64,000 nucleotides of DNA, from positions 124,001-188,000 of the forward strand of contig VFFE01007501.1 of the NCBI GenBank assembly GCA_008921705.1. Reading direction: 5' to 3'. Shown here in pieces: positions 36,701-49,634 of this stretch (the first letter of the stretch is position 1; each line of letters starts with the position of its first letter). The notes beneath the pieces are model-generated. The model made no database searches. It saw only the letters and a list, made by a program, of their open reading frames with translations, and was not told where the DNA came from. The position numbers and the translations under genes are program-made. The stretch is from Burhinus oedicnemus. Taxonomy: Eukaryota > Chordata > Aves > Charadriiformes > Burhinidae.

Positions 36701-39700
36701 ACCTCCCTCCAACCTAATCACATCCATTCCTCTTCTCAGCTGAAGCCTCTCTCTTACCACTGTGTCAGAAGATTTCTGCCTCTTTTGGTCTTCAGCATAT
36801 CTGTCCCCCTGCTCATCAGAGGAACAGTCACAACGGGCTTTGCTCCCACTCCTTGGCTTCCTCCTGTAACTTTGCTGCCCCTCTCTGTGCCCTGCAGCCT
36901 CGCGTGCGGTGTGCATCTCAGTTGCTGTGTGCGGTATGGCAATGCTCAGCTCCTGTTGCCTTCCCCAGGAGCCCTTTGAAGATGCTTTACAATGGTTCCA
37001 GCCATGAAAACAATGTTGTGCAAATGGTTTCAACAAACAAATGAAACACTTTCTATTTTTGCTGCTTCCAGAAAAGAATCGAGAAACGGAAACGCAGGAG
37101 AGTCCTTCGGTGAATCTTGGGGGGTTTTTTGTGAATGAGTTGAGGGTCAGATCAACCTCTCAGTTTCGAGTGGACAAAACTTACACAGCAGCACTGTAGC
37201 TTTAAAGGTCATAAAGGGTCAGAGGAACATGCCTTTCTTCTCATCATCCCTCCAAATTCTGCAGAAATTTCTCTATTGGATTTTATTGCTATTTTTTATG
37301 GGAAATCGAGGTCACTCTGCTGGGTGTTTTATAACACACACAAGTGTGAATGCGGGCTGATCCTGCCTGCCAACCTTTGTGCCCAGTGGTGGTACAAGAC
37401 CTGCTGCCGGTGTAACATCCTGTATGTGCAAGTTCCTCCTCAAGCGGGTTAACAAACACCCACTTCTTCCAGAAGCGAAGTATCATGATCTCAACCTCTG
37501 CACCCAGCTGCTACATTGTCGCTGTAACAATAGTGCTATTGTAACTGGGAGGAGGTGATGTTTTCCAGGGATTCATTGAGCAAGAAAGACTCTGAAGTGT
37601 GTGAGATCTGAAGAGAGCAACAAATGACAATTCAACATAAAGGCACTGTCTTTCCTTTTGGGAGAGTGGAATAGAAGAATAATATGATCTCATCCCTACA
37701 TACCTTGCCTCTCCAACACAAAAATGGACTAGAACAGCCTAGTTTGGCCAAGGTATAGGTTTTAACAACCATTGAATTGTTTCCAGTTGGACAACAGGCA
37801 ATTGGAAGTGTTGGAGGCAGCGAAAGGGAATTGGGAATAACTATTTACCCAGTCCTGGTGCTGCTAAAATCGATTATCTTTCTTCTCCTTGCACCACCAT
37901 TGCACATGCCCGTACTTGTTCACCTGTTTAAAAGCGCAGACATGACTGCTTGAGCCAAGGGTTACTCAGATATCTGTGTGTTTAATGGCACACACAGTTG
38001 CAGCGTTAAATATTCAGGCAAACAATTCCTGCAGCTTTTGCCTCCTTTCAAAGTGTGACCCAGTGAAGCCTGCAGGCTGTCTGAACTGCAGTGACAGCCT
38101 TGCCAGTCGGGCACTGTATCTGCTTTAAAGGCCAAGCTGTCGCGTCTCACACCAAATCTGCAATCCAAGCAGCCCCCTCTTCACATTTCCCAGCCTGCGT
38201 CTGAGGCGTTCACCCACAGACTCGTAATCTTGCACCTTCTTGATCATGTCGCCTGCTTGAGAAGATGACACCTGGCACGGGCAGAGAGCGGTGGGACCGG
38301 CTTCTCGCTTTTCCCATCCTGCGACACCATCCCAGGGAGGATGTGACCCCATTTATCACTTATTACTTGTGGGCTGGGAAAAGGAGAAACCGTTTGCTTA
38401 GCCTGTTTTTAGCTTAGGAAGAAGCTGTGTCTTGTGATTAAGGAAACAACTAGGGGCTGACAGCTCCTGCCCTGTGGCTCTGGCTCTGACACAGATGTCC
38501 AGATGGCCTTTGGTAACTCACCTGAAGTCCAGGGGAGTCTGGCCCCAAGCTGTTTTCCTCCATCCTGTTGCCTGCCTCACCTCTTTGCATCCATGTGCCT
38601 GTGTACACCTGAGGACCATTACTGAGATGCCTGGGCAATTAAAAAAAATCAAGTGCTCCAGCACAAGGATCGTGATGGATCCATCCGCCATATTTTCCAC
38701 TTTCACTGGAAAAAAATGGAGTGTGCCACAAAAGAAAACAAAAAACAACAATGGAAATCTCTGCTTCAGTTTGTCAGTTGTTGGAGCAAAGAATTATCCT
38801 GGTTATCACAGTATGGGCTGCCTCGTGCAACATAGTGCTGACCCCATACTTCTGCAACACCAAACCAAAGATAACCCACTTCTGAGAACAGGTTTTATCA
38901 TTACACTCTGTTTAGGTTTAGATTTGTAGTTCCAAGATGAGAATACCTTCCCCTGCCCCTCACTCACCCCCTGCCAAACTATCATGATCTATAGGAAAGG
39001 TTGAAGAGAATAGTGGTATTTGCTCGCTGTCTCTTTTTGTCTGTGATTTGAAATCTGTTGCATTTCTTTACTGCTGGAGAAAAAAAGATCTCGTATATTA
39101 GTGTTAAGTCTGTTTTCACCCCACGCCTCCTTCCACATCTCCTCTCATTCCTTTTAAAGACAGCTTGACTGCGGGTGTGAAATACAGTGTGGGGAGTCCA
39201 TACATTACTTCCCTGGAAGTAAATCAAGATTTTTGTTATTTCACAGTCATTTTGCCTGAGCTATTTCTGTAGCCTTTCCTAGGTTCAGGCCTGGGCTGTT
39301 TGCTGGGAGGTTCAGGACCCAATTGAGCTGTTAGTCCCCACTTTCCTTCTCAGGGCAGTTGCTTCAGTGCAGCCACTGCCAGCCTACATGTGGGTGCAAA
39401 CCAAACCAGGTTTGTGCTGAATAAAAAACGCAGCCATTATGATGCTCCTTTTTCATTCCTCCACCTGATTCTCCGAGGAGAACTCCAGCTATCAATTATT
39501 TGGGAAACTGGAGCCATCTGTGGGGCACAGGGAGCTTTATCTTTGCATGCTGTGCACAGCAATGATATGAACCAGGAGTCCCATAGGAAAAACACTATTA
39601 TTATTTAAACAGCTATCGGCTGTCATTGCTCTGCCCTCCGTTGAGGTCTCTGCAGCTTTCTGATTGCCTGGCTGTTTGGCTTTACACTGATTTATTGTAC

Positions 39701-39989
39701 TTACATAAACAGGATGACTAACGTTTTTTTCCAAATGGTAATTCCACACCCAACTGTAACCCCCCTCTTTGTTCTGCATGAGCCCTTGGGTGTTATTTTC
39801 TTTCCTGTATCCATCCTGAATTGCCTTGTTTCTCTTGGACTTCAAGGGTGTCTCCAGTATCTACAGGAAGCTTTGCTTGCGTAGCAGTGCAAAGAGTTGT
39901 GGTTTCAGATCCTGTTTGGATTACTGAGCTGCCATCCATCTGCGGCTGCAGAACTGCAACTTAACCAGCATCTCTCCCTGGCAGGGGCT
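36701..39989. other. Unique non-coding DNA with one CpG-enriched patch
   Basis: No gene or transposon recognised. The patch at about 38,140-38,300 has around 11 CpGs and an uninterrupted minus-strand frame of 75 codons (38125-38352). Its middle is charged and helix-like. It has no recognised homologue and its splice signals are ambiguous. Confidence 0.5.
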
Positions 39990-40508
39990 GGGAGACTGTG
40001 TCTGGAATCATCGTGTCCAGTTTTGTCCCCCCAGTACAAGAATGACATCAGCAAAATGGAACAAGGTCCTCTTGGCAGATGACCCCCAAGATGGTCAGGG
40101 AGCTGGAGTGCAGGATGTAAGAGAAAAGGCTGAAAGATTGGATTCGTTCAGCCTGGAGAAGAGAAGGCAAAGGGGGATTTCACTGGTCTTTTCACCTGGC
40201 TATAGGAGGTTATAGGGAAGATGGAGCCAGGCTCTTCTCAGAGGTGCACAATGTCAGGACAGGAAGCAAAGGATACAAGTTGCAGCAGAAAAAAATTCTT
40301 CTTCATAAAGAAAAATAAATTCCCCAGGAAGATGGTGCAGCACTGAAACAGGGCCCAGAGGGTCTGTGGATCCCCACCACTAAGGAAATTAAAAATCCAA
40401 GTGGTCAAAGCCCTGAGCATCTTGCTTTAGATCTGAAGCTGCACTGCTGAGAGCGGGGTTTGGAGCAGACAGCATCCTGCAGTCCCTTGCAATCTGACTT
40501 ATTCTGTG
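39990..40508 (+). mobile_element. Old CR1 fragment, copy C
   Basis: Diverged CR1 3' sequence. The order of blocks is preserved: GTGTCCAGTTTTG, AGTACAAGAATGACAT, CAGCCTGGAGAAGAGAAGG, GATGGAGCCAGGCTCTTCTC, and a final single ATTCTGTG at 40501-40508. No coding frame survives. Internal block wording (AGCCAGGCTCTTCTC) points to a different CR1 subfamily from copies A and B. Its higher divergence suggests an older insertion. The 5' boundary is approximate. Confidence 0.8.
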
Positions 40509-43500
40509 ATCCTGCCCTCTGGCACTGTCTCCCAGGAAAGTGCTGGGGAGAGGAGGGGAGCCTTGCCCAGCTCTCCTTCTCATGGCTACCCACTGTAAAA
40601 GACTGATGAGAAAGGAGACCTTGAGAGGAGGAGGAATATAATTCCCTCTCCCTATCAACATTACCTGACGTGGCTGTCTTTTCCATTTGGCCAGAAATTT
40701 TTCTGTAGGAAAAAAGAGAAGCTGGGCCATGCCTTGCATTTTCAGAAGTCCTGTGGAAATGGCCTACCTGCCTGTGCAGTCTCCGCTGAGCTGGGCTGAG
40801 CTAGAGCCAAGCAAGCTGTGGGAAAAAAGCAACAGGTCAAACAAACTTGTGAGGAGGTTCTCCGTGTTGTGAGCTCAGGGGAGAGGAGGGGATTTATTTA
40901 CTGGACAAATCACTGTCTTTTGCTGTCTCTATGTTTGTCTGTGGCTTTATCTATTAAATGGAGCCATTATGAGAACCAAAATGCTCCCCAGAGTCATTCA
41001 GGATGAAAACACTTTCCCTTATGTCCTACCTACTTTTAACCACCAGAAACAATTTCCTGTCTCTCCGAGGCCTTTGCTATACACAGCATGTAAGTGATGG
41101 CCTAGGACGACTGAGCGGTGCCATCCTAAATCTCTGCTTTGTCGTGCATGATGAGTTAGAATAAATGCAATAAATTGCAGTGTGTCAGTAATTGGAAAAG
41201 CAATGAAACAAGGTCTAAAACAAGAGCAGGCCGCTTTGCAAATAGCAAGTCCACAGCCATGGTAGTCTCGTGGCCAGTCCGTCCCCTCATGTGAAACTGG
41301 CTGAAGGCTTTGGTCCAGTCCCGTGCCAGAGGCATGTGTTAGGTACAAAAAGCCTACAAGCGGTGCGCCTGGGGACAGATTCAGCAGCCTCTATTTCCTG
41401 CCTTTAGGTCCTTCATATGCATCTAGATGAAAATGCACTGTTGGAAGTGACCTGGGGAATCTTGGCACTGATATGAGACTGGTACAAGTGTAGTAAGTAA
41501 ACTTGCTCATTATTTCTTACTGCATTGCAAGCAGAGTTAGCAGGCATATTTCATTCAGTGTCAACATGATTAACAATCATTTCCCCCTCAGTCAAAGTTT
41601 GCATGAAAATCTTTTTCTTTTGAAGACATTTTCCTGCTTCTCCACTCTGACAGGACCTCAAGTCAGACTGAGAGTGGAGGTCGATCTGTCCATGCCTATG
41701 TCTTATAATAAGCTCCTCCAAGAAGTCAGGTTGTTACGCTCGAAAACCCAGGTTGTTTTAGGATGCTGAGAAAAGCCATTAAATTTCTTAGAGATGGAGG
41801 AAACTCAGATAAGGCAAAAGAGAAATAAAGGGCTCTTGAAAGAAGTGTTCTCTGACTACTGTGTCTTTGGCACTCTACTCCTCTTGGCTTTGCTCAAAGT
41901 CCAGTTCCGAACCCATGACTAGGTCCCCCCCTTCCAGCATCTCCCTCTTCTTGCAGGCTCAAATCTCCCATCCCCTTGGAGGCACTTGGGTAATTGCCCC
42001 AGAGGCAGCCATGACCCTCCCACATCCTACAGCCAGCCTGCCCCCAAAAGCGACATCACACAGAGCTGTCAACAAAGAGGGAAAAACATCTCATGCAAAA
42101 ATTCTGCTCTTTTCTCATAGGCAGGCTGGGCTTGCTGCTCGGCCTCCTGCAAATGAACCCCTCTCCGGCTGTGTCAATGCTGGAGCGCCCTGACTTTTGG
42201 CTGGTACCTGCGGTGGCCGTAAGCAAGAGCGGATGCTGCTGACAGGGTGCTGATGGCGTTGTGGAGCACTGCTGAGGCATCGCCGGTGTCAGGTCATGTC
42301 TGCAGTCTGTGCTGACACCGTGGCCGCAGTGCCTGGGACCGGCTCATACATACATGGCTGGGACGGTTGCATAGGCACAGCCAACTTTAGCTATCAGGTA
42401 AGGAGAGTCTTTTCAGGGCACCGCAGGCAGGGGAGCGAGTTAAGAAATTATTCAGTTTGCTGAGAGTGTTTCGGATGAGAAAGCAGGTTTGTGATGGGGT
42501 GAGGAGTGAGAAAGCGTGATCTGTGGTAACAACAGAGCATTCGTGCACGTGCCTGTCTCCTACGCTGACCAAAATCTTGGCATCCTGTGCCTGTCTTCTA
42601 CACTGGCCAAAATGTTTTCTTACAAAGGGCATATTTACACATCAGAAATTTAATAATTCAGGGAGACTGAGAGAGAGAGAGATATCTTTCTCTCTTTCCC
42701 ACCCTTCCCACAGCTTACATCAACAGCTGATCTCTCCTTGTTCTGACACGTACAAGACAGACAAACAGCCCTATAGTCAGCCAATATCTCTTTCAAAACC
42801 CAGTCAGAGAACCCAGGTCTGACCTACTGCCTTCCTTGTATGGTCAAAACCTTGCAGGGCTCCCCAGCCCCGTTTAAGAAATATGAAGCTGTGACCATGT
42901 TTATTCATCAGTAACTGTGTGGGATGTATTTTTTCCTTTCCCTGCCCTGAGCCCATTTTGAAGCACGTGAGCATGCATGCACACACACACGGTTGGCAAG
43001 CTGAAAAACATGCAGGCTACAGCGAGCATTTCATGTAATACCTTTATAGGATTAAGTATTTGAACAGTTCCATTAATCTTGCAGTCAGCTGCACCGAACT
43101 GCGTTACTCTTACCAGTGACAGCTGGAGGAACAAGCGCCCAGCCACACGGCTAACGTGTTTACCCTCCCTTCCCACTTTGGAGTCCCTGGTAATCTAATC
43201 TGGTGAACCTTTTACAGAGCCAACATCCCCCACTGGAGACTGCTCTGTCCTCAACATCCTTTGCAAATTGCTTATTGAAAGAGATCCCCTTTTATTACTT
43301 CCCTTCCTTTGCCTTCTAGCAGGCAAGGAAACAGCAAGCAGGCTGCAATCTGGTTAGCAAACTGTGCAGAGCGTGAAAGCAGCAGAGGGAACACAGGCAA
43401 ATGGTCCAGGCGGAGGAGATCCAGCTCCACACCTACCCCCTTCTCCATGGCTATCTCCTGCCAAATGGGATGCAAACCAGTGCCTTCTTGGATTACAGCT

Positions 43501-46500
43501 TTGAGATGTCAGTCACAGGCCCTGTCTCCCAGCCCATTTCTTATCCCAGCCTGCTTCTGCCCAGCTTCCCTGCCGGTGGGGATGAGATTGCACGGGTTCA
43601 GCTGAGAGGTGCTGAGCACTGGGCGGGTTTTCATGGGTTGAAGCTCCGGTTCAGATCCATTCAGCACACCTCGTCTTTCCCTGACTCCTCTGCAGTCCCT
43701 GGCATGTACAGGAGAGACAGCTCTGGACTTGAGAGGTGGTTCCAGCTCCCCAGCTGTGCTCTAGCCTGTTGCAGGACGAGGGCAGGGTATCTCTACTGAA
43801 ATGAATGATGTGTGAGTAGAGCAAGGTTGACACAGGTGGGAAGAGGACAATCAGGCTTAAGGTTTGTCTGCAAAGTATAATCATCTGGTAGTTTCTGCAG
43901 GCTGCATAATGAACCTGCTCAATGTAAAAATAATGCAGTTTCTTGTGATTCTGGAACGCCTCCTCATTAAAATTGTATATTTGTCTTTCTTTAAAAAGCG
44001 GCATATGAGAATGTGCATATTGCGTCATATTAAAAAGCACAGAAAAACTGCAAACACCATCTCACGTTCCTAGGTGGAGCAAACACTGCTGGCATCCCTA
44101 ATATGAAGGTTTTTAATTTGATAGTTTATATTCCATTAGCATCCCTCATCTATCAAACCTGAAGTGCATAAATGTAGCATGGCATACAGTACTTCGCATT
44201 TGCAAAGGCAGTGCTGTGAGGTGCATAAGAAAATATTTCTTGAGGCTCTAAAAAGGCATTTTAAACATGATCTTGTATTTGCAAAACTAAAAAGGAGACT
44301 GGAAGTGAATGGGCTGTACAGACATTATGAGAAACCATTACAGAGTTACATTTCACAGACTCTCCACAAACATTTGCCTGTTTACCTACTGACCAAACGA
44401 TTGCCTTATCTAATGATCCATCTAGTCTGTTATTGTGCTGCTCCCAAAAATATCAACGGCATTTGTTTAAGAGGCAGGGAAGAAAATAGTGGCCAAAACC
44501 ACATTTTCCTGGAGGGAAGCTACTTCCTGATGTTTCTGACTGTGATCAGAATATGATCAAACATTGGTGCCCTTAGTTTGCTGAATCCTCTAATCAGAAT
44601 TTTCAAATAATTATAGGTCTTAAAAGATCTCTATTTCAAGGTCTGATATAGACAATCCCATAAAAAAGAATGAATTTTTAGCTTGCGAGGTTTTGAGTAC
44701 TCTCTGAAAATTAGGCTCCTTTTAAAGGAGGGTACCAAAAATCCTGCTGTGCTAAATCACTGCATGTTTTGGAAAATGCTGGCTGCTTCTTTTGGAGAAG
44801 ATTAATAACCTTTTGGGATGAGCAAAAAAATGTTACATCTCCTTTCATTTGGGTGCAGAAGTCCATTGATTCAGACTCCCATGGCAAGTAATTCAAAGGA
44901 TTGCACATAAGGTTAGTAGTCCCCTGTTACATATTTGATTTTATACATAATAGGGGGCATTCTACTGGCCCGTTCAACATTAGTCAATAACATAAGCACA
45001 AGTACTGGCTGAATGAAATTAAAGGAAGACAAAAACCCTAACACAACTATTTGTCTTGGCAGCATATGGCTGTCCAGTGGGACTCTGTTACAGAAAGCCA
45101 CTCAGGCAAGGTCAGACTTTGATAAAGGACAGATACTCTGTGACTACTTGAGCTGCACAAGATAAAGTAAAAGTAATCACCCATGATTCAAGATAAAAAC
45201 CTGTTTCCACAGAGCTTCCAACCCTTTCTTCCTCTGCTTTGTGTACAGCAAGCATTACATCAAGACTCACCTGTCATTAGACAATGCTTGGACCGTTCCC
45301 TGACTTTGTTACACAATAGCTTCTCTTCGAACGGAGATTTCATTTGCGGTGCTACAGATAGTGTGATGGCCCCCAACTCTTATATGCCCTTAGTAGTAAA
45401 TGGAATTAATTTAACACTGGGATGTTAGGTGCAGTATGAGAAGGGATCATTTGATCACTGGTTGGCTACTCCAAACCATTACTTTGTAGTCTAACCTGAT
45501 ACGAAGAGTTATTGCCTAAAATCCTCCTGGGATTTTGTTTCTGGCTCACAGAGGTAGTACTTACGGAGGTGCTGATACTGTGGAGGGCTCACACAAGCCA
45601 GGGATGCTTGAATAACCCTTCGGATGGTGAACAAAGTGGATGGACTCACTCTTGCTGCCTCCTGACATAGTAGGGAACCAGACTCCTCCCAGAGGCATCA
45701 GGAATCTTGAAGCTCCTGGGAGTGACTGGGAAGCAAGAACTGCCCTAAGCACTTCAGAAAGCACGCAGCTCTAAGTAAAGATCTTGGGACGCTCCAGGTG
45801 ACAGATCTTTCTGTAGTGCACTTCATTGCTGCTTCAGGGCTCAGCCTGTATCCAAGCCTGGTGTCTAGAGAAGGAGCTATGGAAAAAGCTCTGGTTCAAG
45901 TATTCATGAGATTTGGGGCCAGGTGAGGAGACTGGGATTTGCACTTGCTATCCCCTGTCTCTCTAATTTGGTTAAAACAGAACATGACCCTGCATGTGAA
46001 AGTCCCTACATGGATTTGAATTAGGCAGCTGAGCCAAAAACCTGAGTTTGTGCATCAAAGTGGGGATTTGTTCACAGTCCCAGAGCACCTTCTGTGTCTT
46101 CAACCCTGCCCAGTGGAAACAAGCAAACAAAAATCCACCAAGAGAAACTTTGCCATTGTGATTAACAGAAATTTTGCAAGAAACCAATGGAAAATGACAG
46201 CACACAAATCCCAAAAGATGTCGTTTCAGACAGCACTACAGATGCGAGCACAGAGAGCAGATGTTTTGAGACCAGGCGCGAAGGACTGAAGTCAAACAAA
46301 ATCAGTTGCATTGCGCTAGTTTAGAGCCACCAGGTAGAGCTGAACACCTTGAACCATGAAACCTATAGCCCCTTCCAGCAGCCTTCAGCAAACACCTACA
46401 TGTGCGAAGATGCTGAATGCTCCACAACTCAAGTTGATACCCTCACATCAAATGCACTCACAGATCCCTAAAGGAAGCTCCTCATGAGCTAAGGATGACA

Positions 46501-47430
46501 GGACATCTGCCAAGAGCCATGTGTTCAGAGTAAACTCATTCATGGTTGTATCTGTTTCAGAGTGGGATTTCAGTCCTGTGTGCAGGGGTGGATTTGAAAT
46601 CTGTTTTGGGGAATCATTAAATTCTCAGCTCACCATTTCTTCTTCACAAGACGGCAATCTTGGTATTATTCACATGTGGAGTGAGGCACTGCCATGTCCT
46701 TGCCTCCCCGAGACCTCACTCCTTCCGATCTCCATTCCCAGAGGTTTCACATGTAACATCCAGCTATGGTCAATACACAGTTTGTTTTGATAACTTCAGT
46801 TTGTTTGAATCTCTGCAGTATTTGTATTTAGTGAAATACTTTCATCGTACGCTGTGTGCCTGGTTGCAATCTATTCTTCTGGCACTCAGCTTTCATGCAA
46901 TGTGCCTACTTGAACTTGCTGCTTTTCCTGCAGTGTTTTAGCATAATCGGAGTCAGCTTCAGACAAGAGTCCTTTTCTGGAGGAGGCAGCTCCTAGGCTT
47001 TTAGGTTGCAGCTTCCACTCCCTTTTGTGTCTCACTGGTGGACTTCAGAGGTAGATTGCCTCTTCCCTTTCCTTCAGAATGTCTTCAAAGGGCAGTTGAG
47101 ACATCTACCTTCATCTGTGGAAATTAAATCTTTGGAAAACACAGGTCCCCTGATACAATGTGCTGTGGTGCAGTTGGAGTGTGGCAGGCTGGAGATGGAG
47201 TCTGCACAATGCTTCTGTGTGAAAGGAAAATGTATTTCTGGAAGGATATAGCTAGCACCTTTCAAGCCCAAGTACCTCATACAGAACTTAGTGCCTCTGG
47301 TGGTGTTGCAGATGCCCTTTAACTCTTCTGTGTGGGCCCTGAGCTCAGAAACAGCGTCTATTGCTAGTGCCAGCAATGGATGCCCGGAGCCTGGAGAAGG
47401 GACACAGGTCGGCAGGAGAGCACCTGGAGT
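40509..47430. other. Unique non-coding DNA
   Basis: No gene or repeat family recognised outside small items: a 26-bp imperfect direct repeat (42550-42575 and 42588-42613), a (GA)n run near 42668-42681 facing a CT-rich tract, a short (CA)n at about 42980-42990 and a CpG-enriched patch at about 42,140-42,370. 41,000-41,300 is evenly composed. Open frames up to 132 codons are unfamiliar. Confidence 0.6.
42550..42613. repeat. Imperfect tandem duplication, period 38
   Basis: A 26-base unit (TGCCTGTCTYCTACRCTGRC then CAAAAT) occurs at 42550-42575 and 42588-42613 with three differences, separated by 12 bases. This is consistent with an old local tandem duplication. No function is suggested. Confidence 0.85.
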
Positions 47431-47471
47431 GCAGTGCAAAGCAATTCCAGCCACCCCAGCCAGTAAGTCAG

Positions 47472-48314
47472 CTTCAACGGGGGCCCAGCTTAAATGCCTC
47501 TATGCAAACACACGTTGCACAGGGAATAAACAAGAGGAGTTAGAGACATGTGCATGCCCGCAGGGCTATGATCTTATTGGCATCATGGATGCCATGGTGG
47601 GATAGCTTTTATGACTGGGATGTTGGAATGGAAGGATACAGGCTCTTCAGGAAGGACAGGCAGGGGAGATGAGGAGTGGGTGTTGCCCTTTATGTCAATG
47701 ACCAGCTGGAGTGCATGGAGCGTCACCTGGGAATGGATGGGGAGCCAACTGAGATCTTATAGGTCAACATCAAAGGGAGGGCAGGGACAGGTGACATTAC
47801 AGTGGGGGTCTGCTACAGGCCACCTGACCAGGAAGACCGAGCACATGAGGCCCTCTATAGACAGGTAGGAGCAGCCTCATGTTCACAAGCCCTGGTCCTC
47901 ATGGGGGACTTCAGCCACCCCAGTATCTGTTGGAGGGAAAACACAGCAGGACATAAGAAATCCAGGAGGTTCCTGGAATGCGTCAGTGATAACTTCCTTC
48001 TCCAAGTGATAGAGGAGCCAATGAGGAGAGGTACTATGCTGGACTTGATTCTCACCAACAAGGAGGGGCTGGGGGGGAATGCGAAGCTCAAGGGTAGTCT
48101 TGGCTGCAGTGACCATAAGGTGGTAGAGTTCATGATCCTTAAGGCAGTGAGGAGGGCGCACAGAAAGCTCAGTACCCTGGACTTCAGGATTGCAGACTTT
48201 GGCCTCTTCAGGGATCTGTTTGATAGAGTACCATGGGATAAAGTCCTGGAGGGAAGAGGGGCCCAACAAAGCCGACCAATATTCAAGGATCACGTCCTCC
48301 AAGCTCAGGATTGA
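47472..48314 (+). pseudogene. CR1 ORF2 endonuclease domain, decayed
   Basis: The N-terminal block with LKCLYANTR and GNKQEELE is read near 47,480-47,550. The rest of the domain lies in another frame at 47802-48314. Conserved endonuclease landmarks there are YRPPDQ (residues 5-10), LVLMGDFSHPSICW (31-44, where the family normally has GDFN), LDLILTN (80-86) and GCSDHKVVEF (101-110) with the catalytic SDH at 48108-48116. In active CR1 this enzyme nicks target DNA to prime reverse transcription. Frameshifts between the pieces and a stop at 48312-48314 show that it is broken. Confidence 0.9.
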
Positions 48315-48523
48315 TGCATTCCAACTAAAAGCAACTCGGGCAAAAACATCAGGAGGCCTGCATAGATGAACAAGGAGCTCCTGGACACTCAAACACAAAA
48401 AGGAAGCCTACAGACGGTGGAAGCAAGGACCGGTAGCCTGGGAGGAATACAGAGAAGATGGCTGAGCAGCCAGGGATCAGGTTAGGAAAGCTAAAGCCCT
48501 GACAGAATTAAATCTGGCCAGGG

Positions 48524-49634
48524 ATGTCAATGGCAACAAGAAATGCTTCTACAGGTACGTCAGTGATAAAAGGGACTAGGGAAAATGTGGACCCTCTCCC
48601 GAAGGAAACAGGAGACCTGGTCACCCAGCATATAGAGAAGGCTGAGGTACTCAATGACTTTTTTGCCTCAGTCTTCAATAGCAAGTGTTCTAGCCACACC
48701 ACCCAAGTCACAGAAGGTAAAGGCAGGGACTGGGAGAATGAAGAACCACCCACTGTAGGAGAAGACCAGGTTCAAGACCATCTAAGGAACCTGAAGGTGC
48801 ACAAATCCATGGGACCTGATGAGATACATCCATGGGTCCTAACAGAACTGGCAGGTGAAGTTGCCAAGCCACTATTCATCATATTTGAGAAGTTGTGGCA
48901 GTCCAGTGAAGTTTCCACTGACTGCAAAAAGGGGATACACAACCCCCATTTTTAAAAAGAGAAAAGCAAAGACCCAGGGAACTGCAGGCCGGTCAATATC
49001 ATCTCTGTGTCTGGCAAGATCATGGAGCAGATCCTCCTGGAAAGTATACTAAGGCACATGGAAAATAAGGAGGTGATCAGTGACAGCCAACATGGCTTCA
49101 CTAACAGCAAATTGTGCCTGACAAACTTGGTGGCCTTCTACAGTGGTGCTACATCATTGGTGGATAAGGGGAGCATAACTGACATCATCTACCTGGACTT
49201 CTGCAAAGCATTTGACACTGTCCCACATGACATCCTTGTCTCTAAACTGGTGAGACATGGATATGACAGATGGGCCACTTGGTGGATTAGGAATCGGCTG
49301 GATGGCCACACTCAAAGAGTTGTGGTCAACAGCTCGTTGTCCAAGTGGAGAACAGTAACGAGTGGTGTTCCTCAGGGGTCAGTATTGGGACATGTTTGTC
49401 GGCAACATGGACAGTGGGATTGAGTGCACCCTCAGCAAGTCTGCTGACTACACCAAGCTGTGTGGTGCCGTCAACACACTGGAGGGAAGGGATGCCATCC
49501 AGAGGGACCTGGACAGGCTTGAGAGGTGGGCCCATGTGAACCACATGAAATTCAACAAGGCCAAGTGCAAGGTGCTGCACGTGGGTCAGGGCAATCCCAA
49601 GCACAAATACAAGGCTGGGCAGAGAATGGATTGA
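48524..49634 (+). pseudogene. CR1 ORF2 reverse transcriptase domain, decayed
   Basis: RT blocks are read in two frames. 48524-48955 has [21 protein letters not shown] and an [10 protein letters not shown] block. 49007-49423 has SDSQHGFT (residues 25-32), motif [14 protein letters not shown] (62-74, Asp codon at 49196-49198) and motif [11 protein letters not shown] (49361-49390). A short deletion directly after motif B shifts the frame. The catalytic FADD box is then read at 49440-49451 as Ser-Ala-Asp-Tyr, so the second catalytic aspartate is lost by a GAC to TAC change. The enzyme would be inactive even without the frameshifts. Confidence 0.92.

Noticed and set aside
47883..48398. 171-codon minus-strand open frame
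   Set aside because: Antisense shadow of the CR1 endonuclease region.
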